Origin: Actinomyces israelii DSM 43320
Lineage (GTDB): Bacteria > Actinomycetota > Actinomycetes > Actinomycetales > Actinomycetaceae
Reading direction: 5' to 3'
DNA length: 64,000 nucleotides
Assembly (NCBI RefSeq): GCF_000711965.1
Contig: NZ_JONS01000006.1
Coordinates: forward strand, 83,868 to 147,867
Part shown: positions 48,265-57,280 of the stretch, piece by piece
How the letters are laid out: every line of letters starts with the position of its first letter
Numbering within the stretch: the stretch's first letter is position 1
The notes under the pieces: generated by a model
Database searches by the model: none
What the model saw: only the letters and a program-made list of their open reading frames with translations
What the model was told of the DNA's origin: nothing
Program-made: the position numbers and the translations under genes

Positions 48265-50709
48265 TCACGCGGGCGCCCGCGTAACGGGGCGGCCGTCCTC
48301 CCCGATGAGGACGACGTCGTCGGCGGTGACGACGGACATGAACTCCGGGCGCTGACGGGGCGGGAGGAGCCGGATGATGACACGCCCCCCGTCGGCCCCG
48401 TCGAGCGCCTGAACGGCCCGGGTCATGACGGCGTCCCGGATCCGGCCCGCGGCCTTCTCGGCCGGCCCCCGGTCGTCGAGGAGGGTGACGTCGATGCCGC
48501 GGGTGCGGGCGGCGCGCGCGGCATCGACGACGTCGGTGCCGGTGAAGACGTGGGCCCGGCGCTCGTCGCGCAGCTCGGCCTCGAGCATGCGCGCCTGCGC
48601 GCACAGGGCGGGCGTGCTCGGCCGTCCGGAGGAGACGGCGGTGAGGACGGGCGTGCTGCGTTCGCGGACCGAGTCCATAGCCTGTCGCATGAGCCTCTGG
48701 CTCTCCTGCTCGGCGCGGCGACGGGCGGCCGCCTCGGCCCCGATCGTCTCGTTCTCGGCGGTGGCTGCGGTGAGAGCGACCGACAGGCGCGCGATCGCGC
48801 GCCACAGGCACACCGGGATGATCTGCCCCGCCATCCAGGTCAGGATCATGGTCGGGTCCCAGCCCGTCGCCAAGGTCCAGACGCCGGAGGTGGCCACGAG
48901 GAGTCCGAGGCCGGCCCACGCCTCCCGGATCCGATCCCGCGCCAGGAGCCCGCAGCACAGGGCCGCCCCCGCACCGGTGCACCACGCGGCGCAGCCGGGC
49001 CACCCCGCGACATCGATCTGGAACAGGACGGCCGAATTCGCCGCGCCGATGAGGACCGCCGCCCATGCGGCCGCCCGGCGCGGCATGCGCTGCTTCGGCC
49101 ATGCCCTGAGCATGAGGAGCGCGGCAGCCGACATGGCGCCGAGTCCCCCGATGACCGGCGCGGGCCGTCGGTAGGATCCCGCCCGCACCTCCAAGAGAAG
49201 GACGTAGGTGCAGATGGCGAGCACGCACACGGCGATGACCCGCGTGATTGGGGCCTCCATGCACGCCGACAGGGACAGCGGCGAGGCCGCGGCCGGCGCC
49301 GGGCCGGCGGGGCGTCCCGGGCGCGAGCCGGCGGGCTCCGGCTCGGCCGGGCGCCGGGTGGCGTCCGTCCAGGTGAGGGTCACGGTGGTGCCGGCGCCCG
49401 GCGCGGCGTCAATGCGGGCGGTGCCGCCGACGTCGTGCATGCGCGCCACGATCGATCCGGTGATGCCGTGCCGGTCCAGGGGCGTGCGATCGGGGTCGAA
49501 GCCGCGGCCGTCGTCGGAGATGGTGACGACGACGCCGTCCGGGTCGCTGTGCAGCGTGGCGGTGCGCGTGACCCCGTCCGAGGCTCCCCGCTCCGGCGCG
49601 GCGCCGGCGGCGTGGGCCAGAGAGTTGCGCAGCGCCTCCGCCGCGGCCCCCTCGAAGGCCTGTGCGACGCTGCGGGGTACGGGCGGGTCCCGGTCGATCG
49701 AGCTGGAGACGACGACGCCGTCGCCCCCGATCGCCCGCAGCCGCCCGCTCAGAGCGCCGAAGAGCCTCGAGGCGCTGCGCGTGGCCGCCTGCCGGTCGGC
49801 GGCCACGTCCAGCGAGACCAGGGCCTCACGGGCGCTCCGGCGCAGCTGGGGGGAGGTCGCCGGCACGGTGGGGACGGACTTCAGGACCGACAGGATGTGG
49901 TCGTGGACGAAGTCGTCGCTGAGCCGGCGCGCCTTCGAGCGGGACTGCTCGGTGCGCAGGTCGATGAGGAGCGCGCGGCGCCGGGCATCGGCCTCGTCCA
50001 GGGTGTCCGCCTGGCGGAGCAGCCACGTGAGCACCCCCATGTCGCCCAGGCAGGTGGCCAGGTAGAGGGCGACCTCCTCCACCGCGATGTGTGTCGGGCC
50101 GGCCCCGCTCGGAGGGTAGGTCGCCAGAAGGAGCGGCGCGAGCATGATCACGTAGGCGAACCGGCCCCGAGGGGGCAGGACGGCGGTGGCCGCCACCGCG
50201 GCGGTGACGTAGTAGTCGACCAGCGGGTTGGGGGCGGGCGCGGTGTCCGACCGGTGGTAGGACGGCAGCACCGGGAGCCAGGCCGCCAGCAGGACGAGGG
50301 CCGCGTAGCCGACGAGGAGCGCCAGGAGGGCCGTCTGCCATACGCGGTCCGTGCTGGTGACCGCGGCGGCCGCGGCCGTGGGGCGGAGCGCCGGCGTGGT
50401 TGCGGGGCGGGGTGCCGGCGTGGCCGCCGGTCCCGGTCGGCGTCGGCGGTTCACCGGGCGGGCCAGCACGTGGGCCAGCACTGCGCCCCCGGCGACCAGC
50501 GGCGGGACCAGCAGGGCGGGCAGCAGGGCCCAGAAGAGCGGCCGGTGCGCGGTCTGCGCCATAATGCGGATCGACGGCGTGATGAAGCAGGCCGACATGA
50601 GCGTGGTGGCCACCGCCATGGCGACGACGAGTCTGCGCATCCGCAGGGAGTGGGGGCCGGTGGCGAGCCACGGCGGCGAGCTGGTCAGAGCACTCGTTGG
50701 GGCGGACAT
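48265..50709 (-). CDS. Membrane sensor histidine kinase with duplicated architecture
   Basis: 814 aa from the ATG at 50709 (an earlier GTG at 50757 has no ribosome site). First half: about five hydrophobic segments, a His-box-like SDDFVHDHILSVL near residue 268, and a HATPase with EALRNSLAHA, DDGRGFD and GITGSIVARM. A second set of membrane segments follows (ITRVIAVCVLAICTYVLLL onward), then another cytoplasmic part with a coiled-coil-like AEQESQRLMRQAM and a degenerate ATPase-like end. This looks like a tandem duplication with a decayed second kinase. The NarL-type regulator at 53154 is a possible partner. Confidence 0.78.
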   Translation of the reverse strand: MSAPTSALTSSPPWLATGPHSLRMRRLVVAMAVATTLMSACFITPSIRIMAQTAHRPLFWALLPALLVPPLVAGGAVLAHVLARPVNRRRRPGPAATPAPRPATTPALRPTAAAAAVTSTDRVWQTALLALLVGYAALVLLAAWLPVLPSYHRSDTAPAPNPLVDYYVTAAVAATAVLPPRGRFAYVIMLAPLLLATYPPSGAGPTHIAVEEVALYLATCLGDMGVLTWLLRQADTLDEADARRRALLIDLRTEQSRSKARRLSDDFVHDHILSVLKSVPTVPATSPQLRRSAREALVSLDVAADRQAATRSASRLFGALSGRLRAIGGDGVVVSSSIDRDPPVPRSVAQAFEGAAAEALRNSLAHAAGAAPERGASDGVTRTATLHSDPDGVVVTISDDGRGFDPDRTPLDRHGITGSIVARMHDVGGTARIDAAPGAGTTVTLTWTDATRRPAEPEPAGSRPGRPAGPAPAAASPLSLSACMEAPITRVIAVCVLAICTYVLLLEVRAGSYRRPAPVIGGLGAMSAAALLMLRAWPKQRMPRRAAAWAAVLIGAANSAVLFQIDVAGWPGCAAWCTGAGAALCCGLLARDRIREAWAGLGLLVATSGVWTLATGWDPTMILTWMAGQIIPVCLWRAIARLSVALTAATAENETIGAEAAARRRAEQESQRLMRQAMDSVRERSTPVLTAVSSGRPSTPALCAQARMLEAELRDERRAHVFTGTDVVDAARAARTRGIDVTLLDDRGPAEKAAGRIRDAVMTRAVQALDGADGGRVIIRLLPPRQRPEFMSVVTADDVVLIGEDGRPVTRAPA

Positions 50710-50848
50710 GGGGGTGATCACTCGTCTTCGTTGATCGGGCCGCGGCTGCTGGTGCACCCGGTATCCATAGCGTCTCCTCGCGGGCCCCGGGCCCGACGGC
50801 GAGATGGTGCTGCGGGCATGGGTGCATAGCGTCAGCAGAATCGAAACA

Positions 50849-50860
50849 GTATAATTATAC
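50849..50860. promoter_or_regulatory. AT-rich palindrome in the kinase promoter region
   Basis: GTATAATTATAC is a perfect 12-bp palindrome carrying TATAAT on both strands, in an AT-rich patch 140 bp upstream of the sensor-kinase start. It could be a -10 or an operator. Confidence 0.5.
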
Positions 50861-50971
50861 TAAGGTTTCTCACATTGAGGTCACAGACTGCGACGGGAAC
50901 GCGATGGCGCTCCGTCCTCCCTCCCGGCGCTCTTCTGGCGTCCTCCCGCCGTTCTTCCGCCGTGACGGGCC

Positions 50972-52231
50972 TTATGCCCTCGCCTTCGCCCTCGACCGGT
51001 CGGCGATCGCAGTCTCATAGAGCTGGATGTAGGCGCGGGCGGTGGCCTCCGGGGACAGCTCGGCGAAGACCGACGACGTGCCCGCCGCCAGCGCCCGGCG
51101 TCGACCGCTGTCCGCCAGCGCCACCATGCCGTCGGCCAGTGCGGTTCGGGACGGGCCGACCAGCAGGCTGTTCGTCGGGTGGAGGCCGACGTCGAGGCGC
51201 TCGTCGCAGTACAGCACCGGAACGCCGGCGGCGAGGGACTCGATAATGGAGATGGGCTGGTTGTCGAATCCGTGCGAGGCCAGAACGAACACGTCGCTGT
51301 CGCGGAGGTGCTGGATGAGCTCCGCCTGGTCGCCGATGTGCCCGGTGAACACGACCTGCGGCATGCTCCGGGCGCGCGCCCGGAGGGACGGCAGCTCCGC
51401 GCCGTCGCCGACGATGATGAGCTGGCTGTGAGGGATGTCCGCCTGACGGAACGCCTCGATCATGACGTCGAGTCGTTTCTCCCTGGCGATGCGGCTGACG
51501 CTGATGAAGCGGATGGCGCCGTCGTGGCGCTTGCGGTGCGTGTCGGCGATGATCGATTCGAGCGAACGGCTGTAACCGGTCGGTATGACTCGGCCCGACA
51601 GCGGCGTGCGGTCGGGGGCCGCCGCCCGGATGTAGCGCTGCATGAAGCCCGACGGCGTGGTGAACGCGTCAACGGAGGCGGCTATCAGGGCCTGGGTGCG
51701 CCAGTCGAAGCGGCCGATGGCCGACTCGCCGGACAGGACGCCGCCCGATGGTCGCGGGCCGGGGCGAGGAGAACGGCCGCGGAGCGACGCCAGCTGGTGC
51801 GCTCTCAGCCGGTACCCGAGGCTGGCCAGCAGCGTGAGCGCCTGCCTGGTGTGCGCGCCGGCGATGTTGGTGTGAAAGGTGTGGACGTGGGGGATGCGTT
51901 GAAGCCGCGCGATCCGCGCCGCTAGGATGACCGCGCCGACGTCGGTGTGGCTGTGAATCACATCGAGTCGCTGCTGCCCGCTGATTTGTCTGGCCAAATG
52001 CGGGCTGCTCGATAAAATGGTCGTGTGCGGCGGCAGCCCGGGCGGCCGGTGGAATGGCGCGGCAATAGTACGCGCATTCTCCGGGGGCTCCAGCGGCGTC
52101 CGCGGCGCGATCAGGGTCACACTGTGCCCGGCGCGGTTCAACTCGACGATCTGAGTTTGCACGGACCTGCTAACCCCGCTAGAGTCCGGGTATGTGTCGT
52201 CGAGCACGAGGGCGATATGCAGTACCTGCAT
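50972..52231 (-). CDS. GT4 family glycosyltransferase
   Basis: 419 aa; ATG at 52231. GT-B fold: N-terminal VLDDTYPDSSGVSRSVQTQIVELNRAGH (donor-lipid glucosyltransferase-like), VIHSHTDVG, then the C-terminal FISVSRIAREKRLDVMIEAF and the EX7E-type region SIIESLAAGVPVLYCDE for the nucleotide sugar. Resembles diacylglycerol glucosyltransferases and PimB-like enzymes. An Arg/Pro-rich insert (LRGRSPRPGPRPSGG) interrupts the N-domain. The start codon lies 6 nt after TATAAT, so it is probably leaderless. Divergent from the alpha/beta hydrolase. Confidence 0.85.
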   Translation of the reverse strand: MQVLHIALVLDDTYPDSSGVSRSVQTQIVELNRAGHSVTLIAPRTPLEPPENARTIAAPFHRPPGLPPHTTILSSSPHLARQISGQQRLDVIHSHTDVGAVILAARIARLQRIPHVHTFHTNIAGAHTRQALTLLASLGYRLRAHQLASLRGRSPRPGPRPSGGVLSGESAIGRFDWRTQALIAASVDAFTTPSGFMQRYIRAAAPDRTPLSGRVIPTGYSRSLESIIADTHRKRHDGAIRFISVSRIAREKRLDVMIEAFRQADIPHSQLIIVGDGAELPSLRARARSMPQVVFTGHIGDQAELIQHLRDSDVFVLASHGFDNQPISIIESLAAGVPVLYCDERLDVGLHPTNSLLVGPSRTALADGMVALADSGRRRALAAGTSSVFAELSPEATARAYIQLYETAIADRSRAKARA

Positions 52232-52237
52232 GCTATC

Positions 52238-52243
52238 ATTATA
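52238..52243 (-). promoter_or_regulatory. -10 element of the GT4 gene
   Basis: Perfect TATAAT on the minus strand, 6 nt before the ATG at 52231, predicting transcription from the start codon itself. Confidence 0.65.
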
Positions 52244-52291
52244 GGGTGACCGTCAACCGGCACGCGACCCTGTTGCTAACGAGGTGCATAC

Positions 52292-53122
52292 ATGTGGAGA
52301 GTCGACTCTCTTCAGCAGATAGCGCTTGAGCTCGACTGCCGAGAGCAGAGGAGAAGCGGTATCGGCTGGCTGGAGTGCGACACGGGTGCGCCGCGCACTG
52401 CGGTGATCTTTCACGGCGTGACGGGCGGCAAGATGGACATGCTGCCGATTATGCGCGCATATGCGAGATGCGGTTATGCCGTCTATGCGATCGATCTTCC
52501 GGGTCATGGCGGGTCCGATTTTCTGGAGGCGAAGAACTTCGATGATCTGGCCGGATGGTGCGATCGGGCGCTGCGGAGGATCGGCCGCACCCCCGACGTC
52601 ATCGTCGCCAACTCCTATTCTTCGTCATTGCTGTACTGGTATATGTGCCGGGGATTCCTGCCGACCTGCACGCGAGTTATCCTCGGGTGCCCGGTGCCAC
52701 GGGTCTCGTGGTTGTCCAATGCTCTGCACCTGCTGTCCGTCCGGGCACCCGAGCGGTTCTTCTGGCCGATCTACAACTCCAGCGGCATCCGGGTGGCCAG
52801 GACCGCGCTGCTCCTGTCGTCCCTCGATCGGAGCGCCTGGGCCTGGACGCTCGAGTCGGAACGGAGGAAAGAGCAGTACACGAGTCAGCGGGCCGCGAAT
52901 ACGCTGACGGAGCTGATTTATCGACGAAACCCGTTCGAGACGACGCTGCCGGAGGACGTGCAGCGGCGTGTGACGGTGGTGATGGGGGAGAACGATCTCC
53001 TGGTCAACCGCAGGTCCCGAGAGCTGATGCACCAGCTGCTGCCCTGCTCGTTGTTCCGCAGCGTGCCGCACGCGGGGCACCTGCTGCAGTTCGAGGCGTG
53101 GTCGCGCCTCTTGCCGGAGTAG
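52292..53122 (+). CDS. Alpha/beta hydrolase
   Basis: 276 aa; ATG at 52292. Oxyanion region VIFHGVTGGKMDML, YAIDLPGHGGSD, a nucleophile elbow VANSYSSSL in which both glycines of GxSxG are replaced, acid in VMGENDLL and the catalytic His in PHAGHLLQFE. It is a lipase- or esterase-like protein without a signal peptide. Its first ~250 bp have visibly lower GC than their surroundings, perhaps reflecting transfer. Adjacent to GT4, so a shared glycolipid role is possible but unproven. Confidence 0.8.
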   Translation: MWRVDSLQQIALELDCREQRRSGIGWLECDTGAPRTAVIFHGVTGGKMDMLPIMRAYARCGYAVYAIDLPGHGGSDFLEAKNFDDLAGWCDRALRRIGRTPDVIVANSYSSSLLYWYMCRGFLPTCTRVILGCPVPRVSWLSNALHLLSVRAPERFFWPIYNSSGIRVARTALLLSSLDRSAWAWTLESERRKEQYTSQRAANTLTELIYRRNPFETTLPEDVQRRVTVVMGENDLLVNRRSRELMHQLLPCSLFRSVPHAGHLLQFEAWSRLLPE

Positions 53123-53153
53123 CTGCACAGAGCCGCTGGGGGAGTGGGTCGCC

Positions 53154-53740
53154 TCAGGATCCGGCGGTCGGGCGGCCGGTTCCGCGATACTTCTCCCTGA
53201 TCCGCGCGATGCATGTGTTGACGGTGGGGACAGACAGACCCAGGGTGCGGGCGACACGGGACGACTTCATCCCGCCGGCGTACAGGGCGAGGACCCGGAC
53301 CTCCTGGTCGCTGAGGCCATCGGCGGCGGGGCTCTCGTCCCTCTCCGGGGCGCGCGCCCAGTCGTGGCCGGCGCCGGGACAGCCCTCCAGGGCGGCTCTG
53401 ACGGCGTCGATGAGGTCCTGGTTCGCGGCGCCCCTGCTGACGACCGACGCGGCCCCGGCGGCGATGGCCTCGCGGATCGGGGTGGGTCGTCGCAAGAGGT
53501 GTAGACGACGACGGGGATGGAGCGGCGCGTGAGCTCCCCGATGATCTCTGCGGGCCGGCTGCCGTCGTCGAGGTGCAGGTCGAGGATCGCGAGGGTGCGG
53601 CCCTCGGGCCATACGACGTCGCGCAGGCGTCCGAACCGGGTGACCGTCCACGGCAGTCCGGCCTCGTTGAACATGTGCTGACAGCTGTGCGCGACGAGCG
53701 CGTTGTCGTCAATGACGATAACGGAGCAGACGTCATCCAT
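53154..53740 (-). pseudogene. NarL/LuxR-type response regulator, frameshifted
   Basis: ATG at 53740 with GAGGAGG upstream. The receiver domain reads SVIVIDDNALVAHS, then AILDLHLDDG (phospho-Asp) and VVVYTSCDD in one frame; the rest (PIREAIAAGAASVVSRGA, and the LuxR helix-turn-helix LSDQEVRVLALYAGGMKSSR) is in another. One base is missing near 53484-53485; restoring a C gives DDPTPIREAI and a normal ~195-aa protein. It is either a recent pseudogene or an assembly error. It may be partner to the sensor kinase. Confidence 0.85.
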
Positions 53741-53803
53741 GGTGCCTCCTCGGCGGGGTCCCGACCCATCATTGCACGGCGCGCGGGCGACGTCGTCAAG
53801 GTC

Positions 53804-53875
53804 TAAGAATTGAGACTGGCGATCCGAGGCGCCCCGGAGGCGGGTCCTCAAGAGATGTGTATAAGAAATGAGACT
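53804..53875. promoter_or_regulatory. Direct-repeat pair TAAGAA(T/A)TGAGACT
   Basis: 14-mers at 53804-53817 and 53862-53875 (one mismatch, 58 bp apart) lie in the divergent region between the response-regulator gene and the small membrane-protein genes. Candidate binding sites for the regulator. Confidence 0.5.
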
Positions 53876-53968
53876 CGTGGATGAGCGGGGTGCGACGTAG
53901 ATTAATGGCCGTCCCAATCGCCGGCCCCTGAGCGGGGCGGGTCCTGTGGTTGAGAGGAAAGTGATGTC

Positions 53969-54387
53969 GTGGAAGGCGTAATTGGTGTCATCGTCATTTT
54001 TGGTGTGTGCTTCGCCGTGGTGCACTTCTATTCGAAGTTCCTGATGTCGGGAATGGCGAGCCGTACAATTGTGACCAGCGCCTCGCCGGCTCAGGTTCGA
54101 GACGCGTTCGTGCGCAAGGTGGCGGGGAGCACGTGGAAGATCGTCGATGACGGGAACCCGATGATCGCGCAGAGCCCGCTGGTGACGGGTATTCGCCAGC
54201 AGATCGGGCTCGAAGTCAGGCAGGAGGGGGCAGGTGCAGGGCCTGTGTCGAGGTGCTGCGCTGGACCGAGAAGCACGGCATGCCGAACAAGGCATACACC
54301 CTGCGCATGCGCCTGAGCTCCTTCGTCAACGAGATGCAGCGCCTCGACCCCGGTGCCAGCGTCACCACAACCCCTCTGAAGGGTTGA
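53969..54387 (+). pseudogene. Single-pass membrane protein, frameshifted
   Basis: GTG at 53969 with GAGAGGAAAG upstream. It begins VEGVIGVIVIFGVCFAVVHFY (one membrane helix), followed by a soluble domain (SPAQVRDAFVRKVAGSTWKIV). The frame breaks at the G5 run 54226-54230; adding one G reads into VEVLRWTEKHGMPNKAYTLR and on to the stop at 54387, giving ~139 aa. I do not recognise the family. The next gene has a similar layout and may be a paralogue. Confidence 0.75.
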
Positions 54388-54391
54388 CGCC

Positions 54392-54841
54392 GTGGTAGCC
54401 GTCATTCTGGTCATCGGTCTGGTCGCCCTGGGAGTGCAGGTCTACCTCACCATGAGAGGATTCGGTCCGCCGTGCTCTCCGGACGGCTTCGACCCGATGC
54501 ATTATGAGGAACGGGTACTTCTGGCGCCCCCGGCGACGGTTCTGGAGGCCTACGGACGGGCTGCGGCGCAGACTGGGGGAATGCGGGTCTATGCCACCGG
54601 AAGCAACTGCCTGTTCATTGACTCCCGCCCGTCGGCTCTCGTCCTGGACGGAGACTACGGATCAACCATCCGGGTGCAGGTCGCTCCCGCCGAGAACGGC
54701 GCGAGCGCTGTGCGGGTCGAGTCGGTGCCGAAAACTCCCTGGGTGGCGGCAATCGGCCGCGTGGGCGCCGGCTTTGTGGCCAAGGAACGCGCCCTCAGAA
54801 TGACCGCGAAACGCCTGACCGGCATCTCCGAGAGCCTGTAG
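54392..54841 (+). CDS. Single-pass membrane protein, unknown function
   Basis: 149 aa; GTG at 54392, 4 bp after the previous stop. N-terminal helix VVAVILVIGLVALGVQVYLTM, then a soluble domain with LLAPPATVLEAYGRAAAQTGG and VAKERALRMTAKRL. Its arrangement parallels the broken gene just upstream, and the two are probably translated together. No family recognised. A strong hairpin terminator follows. Confidence 0.75.
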   Translation: MVAVILVIGLVALGVQVYLTMRGFGPPCSPDGFDPMHYEERVLLAPPATVLEAYGRAAAQTGGMRVYATGSNCLFIDSRPSALVLDGDYGSTIRVQVAPAENGASAVRVESVPKTPWVAAIGRVGAGFVAKERALRMTAKRLTGISESL

Positions 54842-54884
54842 AGCGAGACGTATCGAAGGCAGGGCTCTTGAGCAGGAGCCTTCG

Positions 54885-54930
54885 GGCCCGGGTCTGCGGG
54901 ACGGCCGCATCCGTCCCGCAGACCCGGGCC
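54885..54930. terminator. Bidirectional terminator hairpin
   Basis: Arms 54885-54904 and 54911-54930 (GGCCCGGGTCTGCGGGACGG and complement) pair over 20 bp with a 6-nt loop. It sits between the convergent membrane-protein and TPR-like genes, two bases from the latter's stop. Confidence 0.8.
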
Positions 54931-54932
54931 TC

Positions 54933-55153
54933 TTATGCGCGGGCCTCGTCGTCCCGGCCCATCGCACGCAGGACATGACGGTACTTCTCCAGGCAGTCGG
55001 CCTGATCCCGCCGGGCGCCGATCTGACGGTGAAGTTCCAGGGCCCGCCGGAATGCGGTGAGCGCCTTCGTGTGCCGGCCTCGTAGACGAGGGACTCGCCC
55101 TCGACGCGCCTGTGCGACGCGTGGTTGAGCTTGTCGTCATCCTTCTTCTTCAT
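54933..55153 (-). pseudogene. Short TPR-like protein, frameshifted
   Basis: ATG at 55153 (MKKKDDDKLNHASHRRVEGE). The first part runs SLVYEAGT in one frame; the second reads KALTAFRRALELHRQIGARR and DQADCLEKYRHVLRAMGRDDE in another, ending at TAA 54933-54935. Together these form a tetratricopeptide-like helical repeat. The break is near 55071-55076, either one lost base or a lost CGGC. About 73-75 residues when repaired; probably the tail of a once longer TPR protein or a small helical adaptor. Confidence 0.7.
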
Positions 55154-55261
55154 ACTCCGATCCACCTACTCCCCTCCCCCGTCTCCCGTGCGCCTTGCCC
55201 CTGCGCCTTGAGGCGACCGGCGGGGCGCACGGGCGCATCCGGTTCTCACCGCCCCGCGCGC

Positions 55262-56830
55262 TCAGTGGCGCCAGGCGCTGCCGCGGGCGCGCAGGCCGGT
55301 GGTCAGCGCCCGCATCCCCATGAACACCCAGGCGAAGGCTACCCACAGCCAGGCGAGTCCGACGCCGGGCGTGATCGCTGCGGCGGGAAGAGCCTTGGCC
55401 ACGACCACCGTCAGGGGCAGGTACGGGACCAGGGTGATGAGCCCGGCTCCCGCCAGGTAGCGGCCGTCGCCCGCTCCCGTGAGCACGCCGTCGAACAGGT
55501 AGACGGCGCCTGCCAGGGGCATGGCCGAGGCCGCCACGAGCAGCGCCGGAGTCGCCGTCGTCACCACAGCGGCCTCCGAGCTGAACACGCGCGGCAGCCA
55601 GGGGCTCGCCGCCGCCAGCACGACGCCGATCACCGCGCCCACCGCGACGCCCCACGCCAGGCACCGGCGCAGCACCGCGTCCAGGGCGCACCTCGGATCG
55701 GTGCCGGCACCGCCGACGACGGCGCCGTCGGACGCCGGGAGGGCATCGGGTCGGCGTCGGGAACCCGCGTCTCCGGGGGCCGCGCCGGGCCGGCCGGGCG
55801 TGCCGTCGTCGTCGCTGGTCTCCCGCTCCGCGTCCGCCTGGCCCAGGGCGGTGCCGACCAGCGCCTGCGCCGCGATCGCCAGCGCGTCCAGTGCGAAGGA
55901 GGAGAAGCTCCACAGCGAGTTGACCACCTGGTGGGCCGCCAGCGGCAGCTCCCCGAGCGACGTCGCCGCCCACACTGTCGCCAGGATCGCCGCCCGCAGC
56001 GACAGGGTGCGCACCAGCAGCGGCGTCCCCGCCCCCAGGGACGCCCGCAGGCCGCGGCGCCGCGGCGCCAGACCCACGCCCGAGCCGCGTGCCGCCCGGA
56101 CCACGGGAGCCATGAGCGCCACCGCCATGACGCTCTGGGTGATCGCGGTGCCCAGGCCCGACCCGGCGATCCCCATCCCGACGCCGTACAGGAGCACGGC
56201 GTTGAGCCCCACGTTGAGGGCCGCCCCGGCACTGGCCACGACGAAGGGCGTGCGGGTGTCCAGCAGGCCCCGCAGCGTGCCGGTGGCGGCATAGACGACG
56301 AGCATTCCCGGGATACCGGGGGCCGAGGCCCGCAGGTAGGCGCATGCCGCTTCGGCGACGTCGCCGCCAGCGCCCATGGCGGCGACCACCCGCGGCGCTC
56401 CCGCCGCCAGCAGCGCCGCCGCCCCCAGCCCGAGGAGCGCCGCCAGCCAGGCGCCGTCGATGCCGGCGCGCAGGCCGCCGCGCCGGTCGCCGGCGCCGAA
56501 GAGGCGGGCGGTGGTCGCCGTCGTGGCGTAGGCGAGGAAGACGAACAGGCCCACGGCCGTGGTCAGCACCGTCGAGGCGAGCGACAGGCCCGCCAGGCTC
56601 GTGGCGCCCAGGTGTCCGACCATGGCGGAGTCGATGAGGACGAACAGGGGCTCGGCGACCAGGGCGCCGAGGGCGGGCACGGCCAGGGACAGGATCTGAC
56701 GGTCCAGGGCGGGGCCGGGCGGTCGGGTGGGCGAGGCGCTGGCCGGCTGGGCGGCGGGCGATGAATCAGCCGGCTGGGCGGACGGCTGCCCGGCCAGCGG
56801 GTCGTCGGGCGATGCAACGGGGCGGGTCAC
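55262..56830 (-). CDS. MATE family efflux transporter (DinF-like)
   Basis: 522 aa; GTG at 56830 with GGAGG 13 nt upstream. About 12 hydrophobic segments; LDRQILSLAVPALGALVAEPLFVLIDSAMVGHLG at the start and the mirrored second half (LSLRAAILATVWAATSLGELPLAAHQVV) are typical. A hydrophilic insert of about 55 residues (ETSDDDGTPGRPGAAPGDAG onward) sits in the central cytoplasmic loop. Probable drug or metabolite exporter. A Pro/Ser/Gln-rich N-terminal tail precedes the first helix. Confidence 0.92.
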   Translation of the reverse strand: MTRPVASPDDPLAGQPSAQPADSSPAAQPASASPTRPPGPALDRQILSLAVPALGALVAEPLFVLIDSAMVGHLGATSLAGLSLASTVLTTAVGLFVFLAYATTATTARLFGAGDRRGGLRAGIDGAWLAALLGLGAAALLAAGAPRVVAAMGAGGDVAEAACAYLRASAPGIPGMLVVYAATGTLRGLLDTRTPFVVASAGAALNVGLNAVLLYGVGMGIAGSGLGTAITQSVMAVALMAPVVRAARGSGVGLAPRRRGLRASLGAGTPLLVRTLSLRAAILATVWAATSLGELPLAAHQVVNSLWSFSSFALDALAIAAQALVGTALGQADAERETSDDDGTPGRPGAAPGDAGSRRRPDALPASDGAVVGGAGTDPRCALDAVLRRCLAWGVAVGAVIGVVLAAASPWLPRVFSSEAAVVTTATPALLVAASAMPLAGAVYLFDGVLTGAGDGRYLAGAGLITLVPYLPLTVVVAKALPAAAITPGVGLAWLWVAFAWVFMGMRALTTGLRARGSAWRH

Positions 56831-56972
56831 GATTTTCTGGAGTCCTCCACGGTCTGGGGCCCGGCCAGTGTCTCACGTGCGCCGCGGCCCGCCGCGCTTC
56901 GCGTCGTGCCCCGCGCCGCCCGGACGGGTTCGATCCCCAGGCAAGCCACAGACCTCAGGGTGAGGTAGAGGT

Positions 56973-57190
56973 TCATCCACAGGTTTACCCACTTGTCCAC
57001 AGATTCTTCCGGGGCGCCCAGGGTTCGTGCTGTGAATCGTGACTCCGCGTGAAGAATCCCGTCGTTCCAACGCTTCTGCCGCTGCATCCAGCTGCGCGGC
57101 CACCAGTCTGGTACGGCTGTGCACAAGCGGCACGGCGCGTCGTCCACAACCGCGGAGGAGTTATCCACAAGGCGCTGCGGATTGTCCACA
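56973..57190 (+). promoter_or_regulatory. DnaA-box cluster upstream of dnaB
   Basis: Boxes: TCATCCACA 56973, TTACCCACT 56985 (weak), TTGTCCACA 56993, TTGTGCACA 57118-57126 (minus strand), TCGTCCACA 57140, TTATCCACA 57161 (consensus) and TTGTCCACA 57182. The last four start 21-22 bp apart. Flanking sequence (56831-57280) contains no gene. No AT-rich unwinding region is seen, so this is more likely a regulatory or titration site than oriC itself. Confidence 0.75.
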
Positions 57191-57280
57191 GGCGGCGAGT
57201 GGATACCGGCTTGCGAGCGGTGTGGCCGCCCGCTATGGTCGCGCGCGCACCCGGCCGGGTGCACGGCAGGGGAGGCGCGC

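Noticed and set aside
56831..57280. Chromosomal origin oriC
   Set aside because: DnaA boxes are present but there is no AT-rich unwinding element and no dnaA or dnaN beside it.
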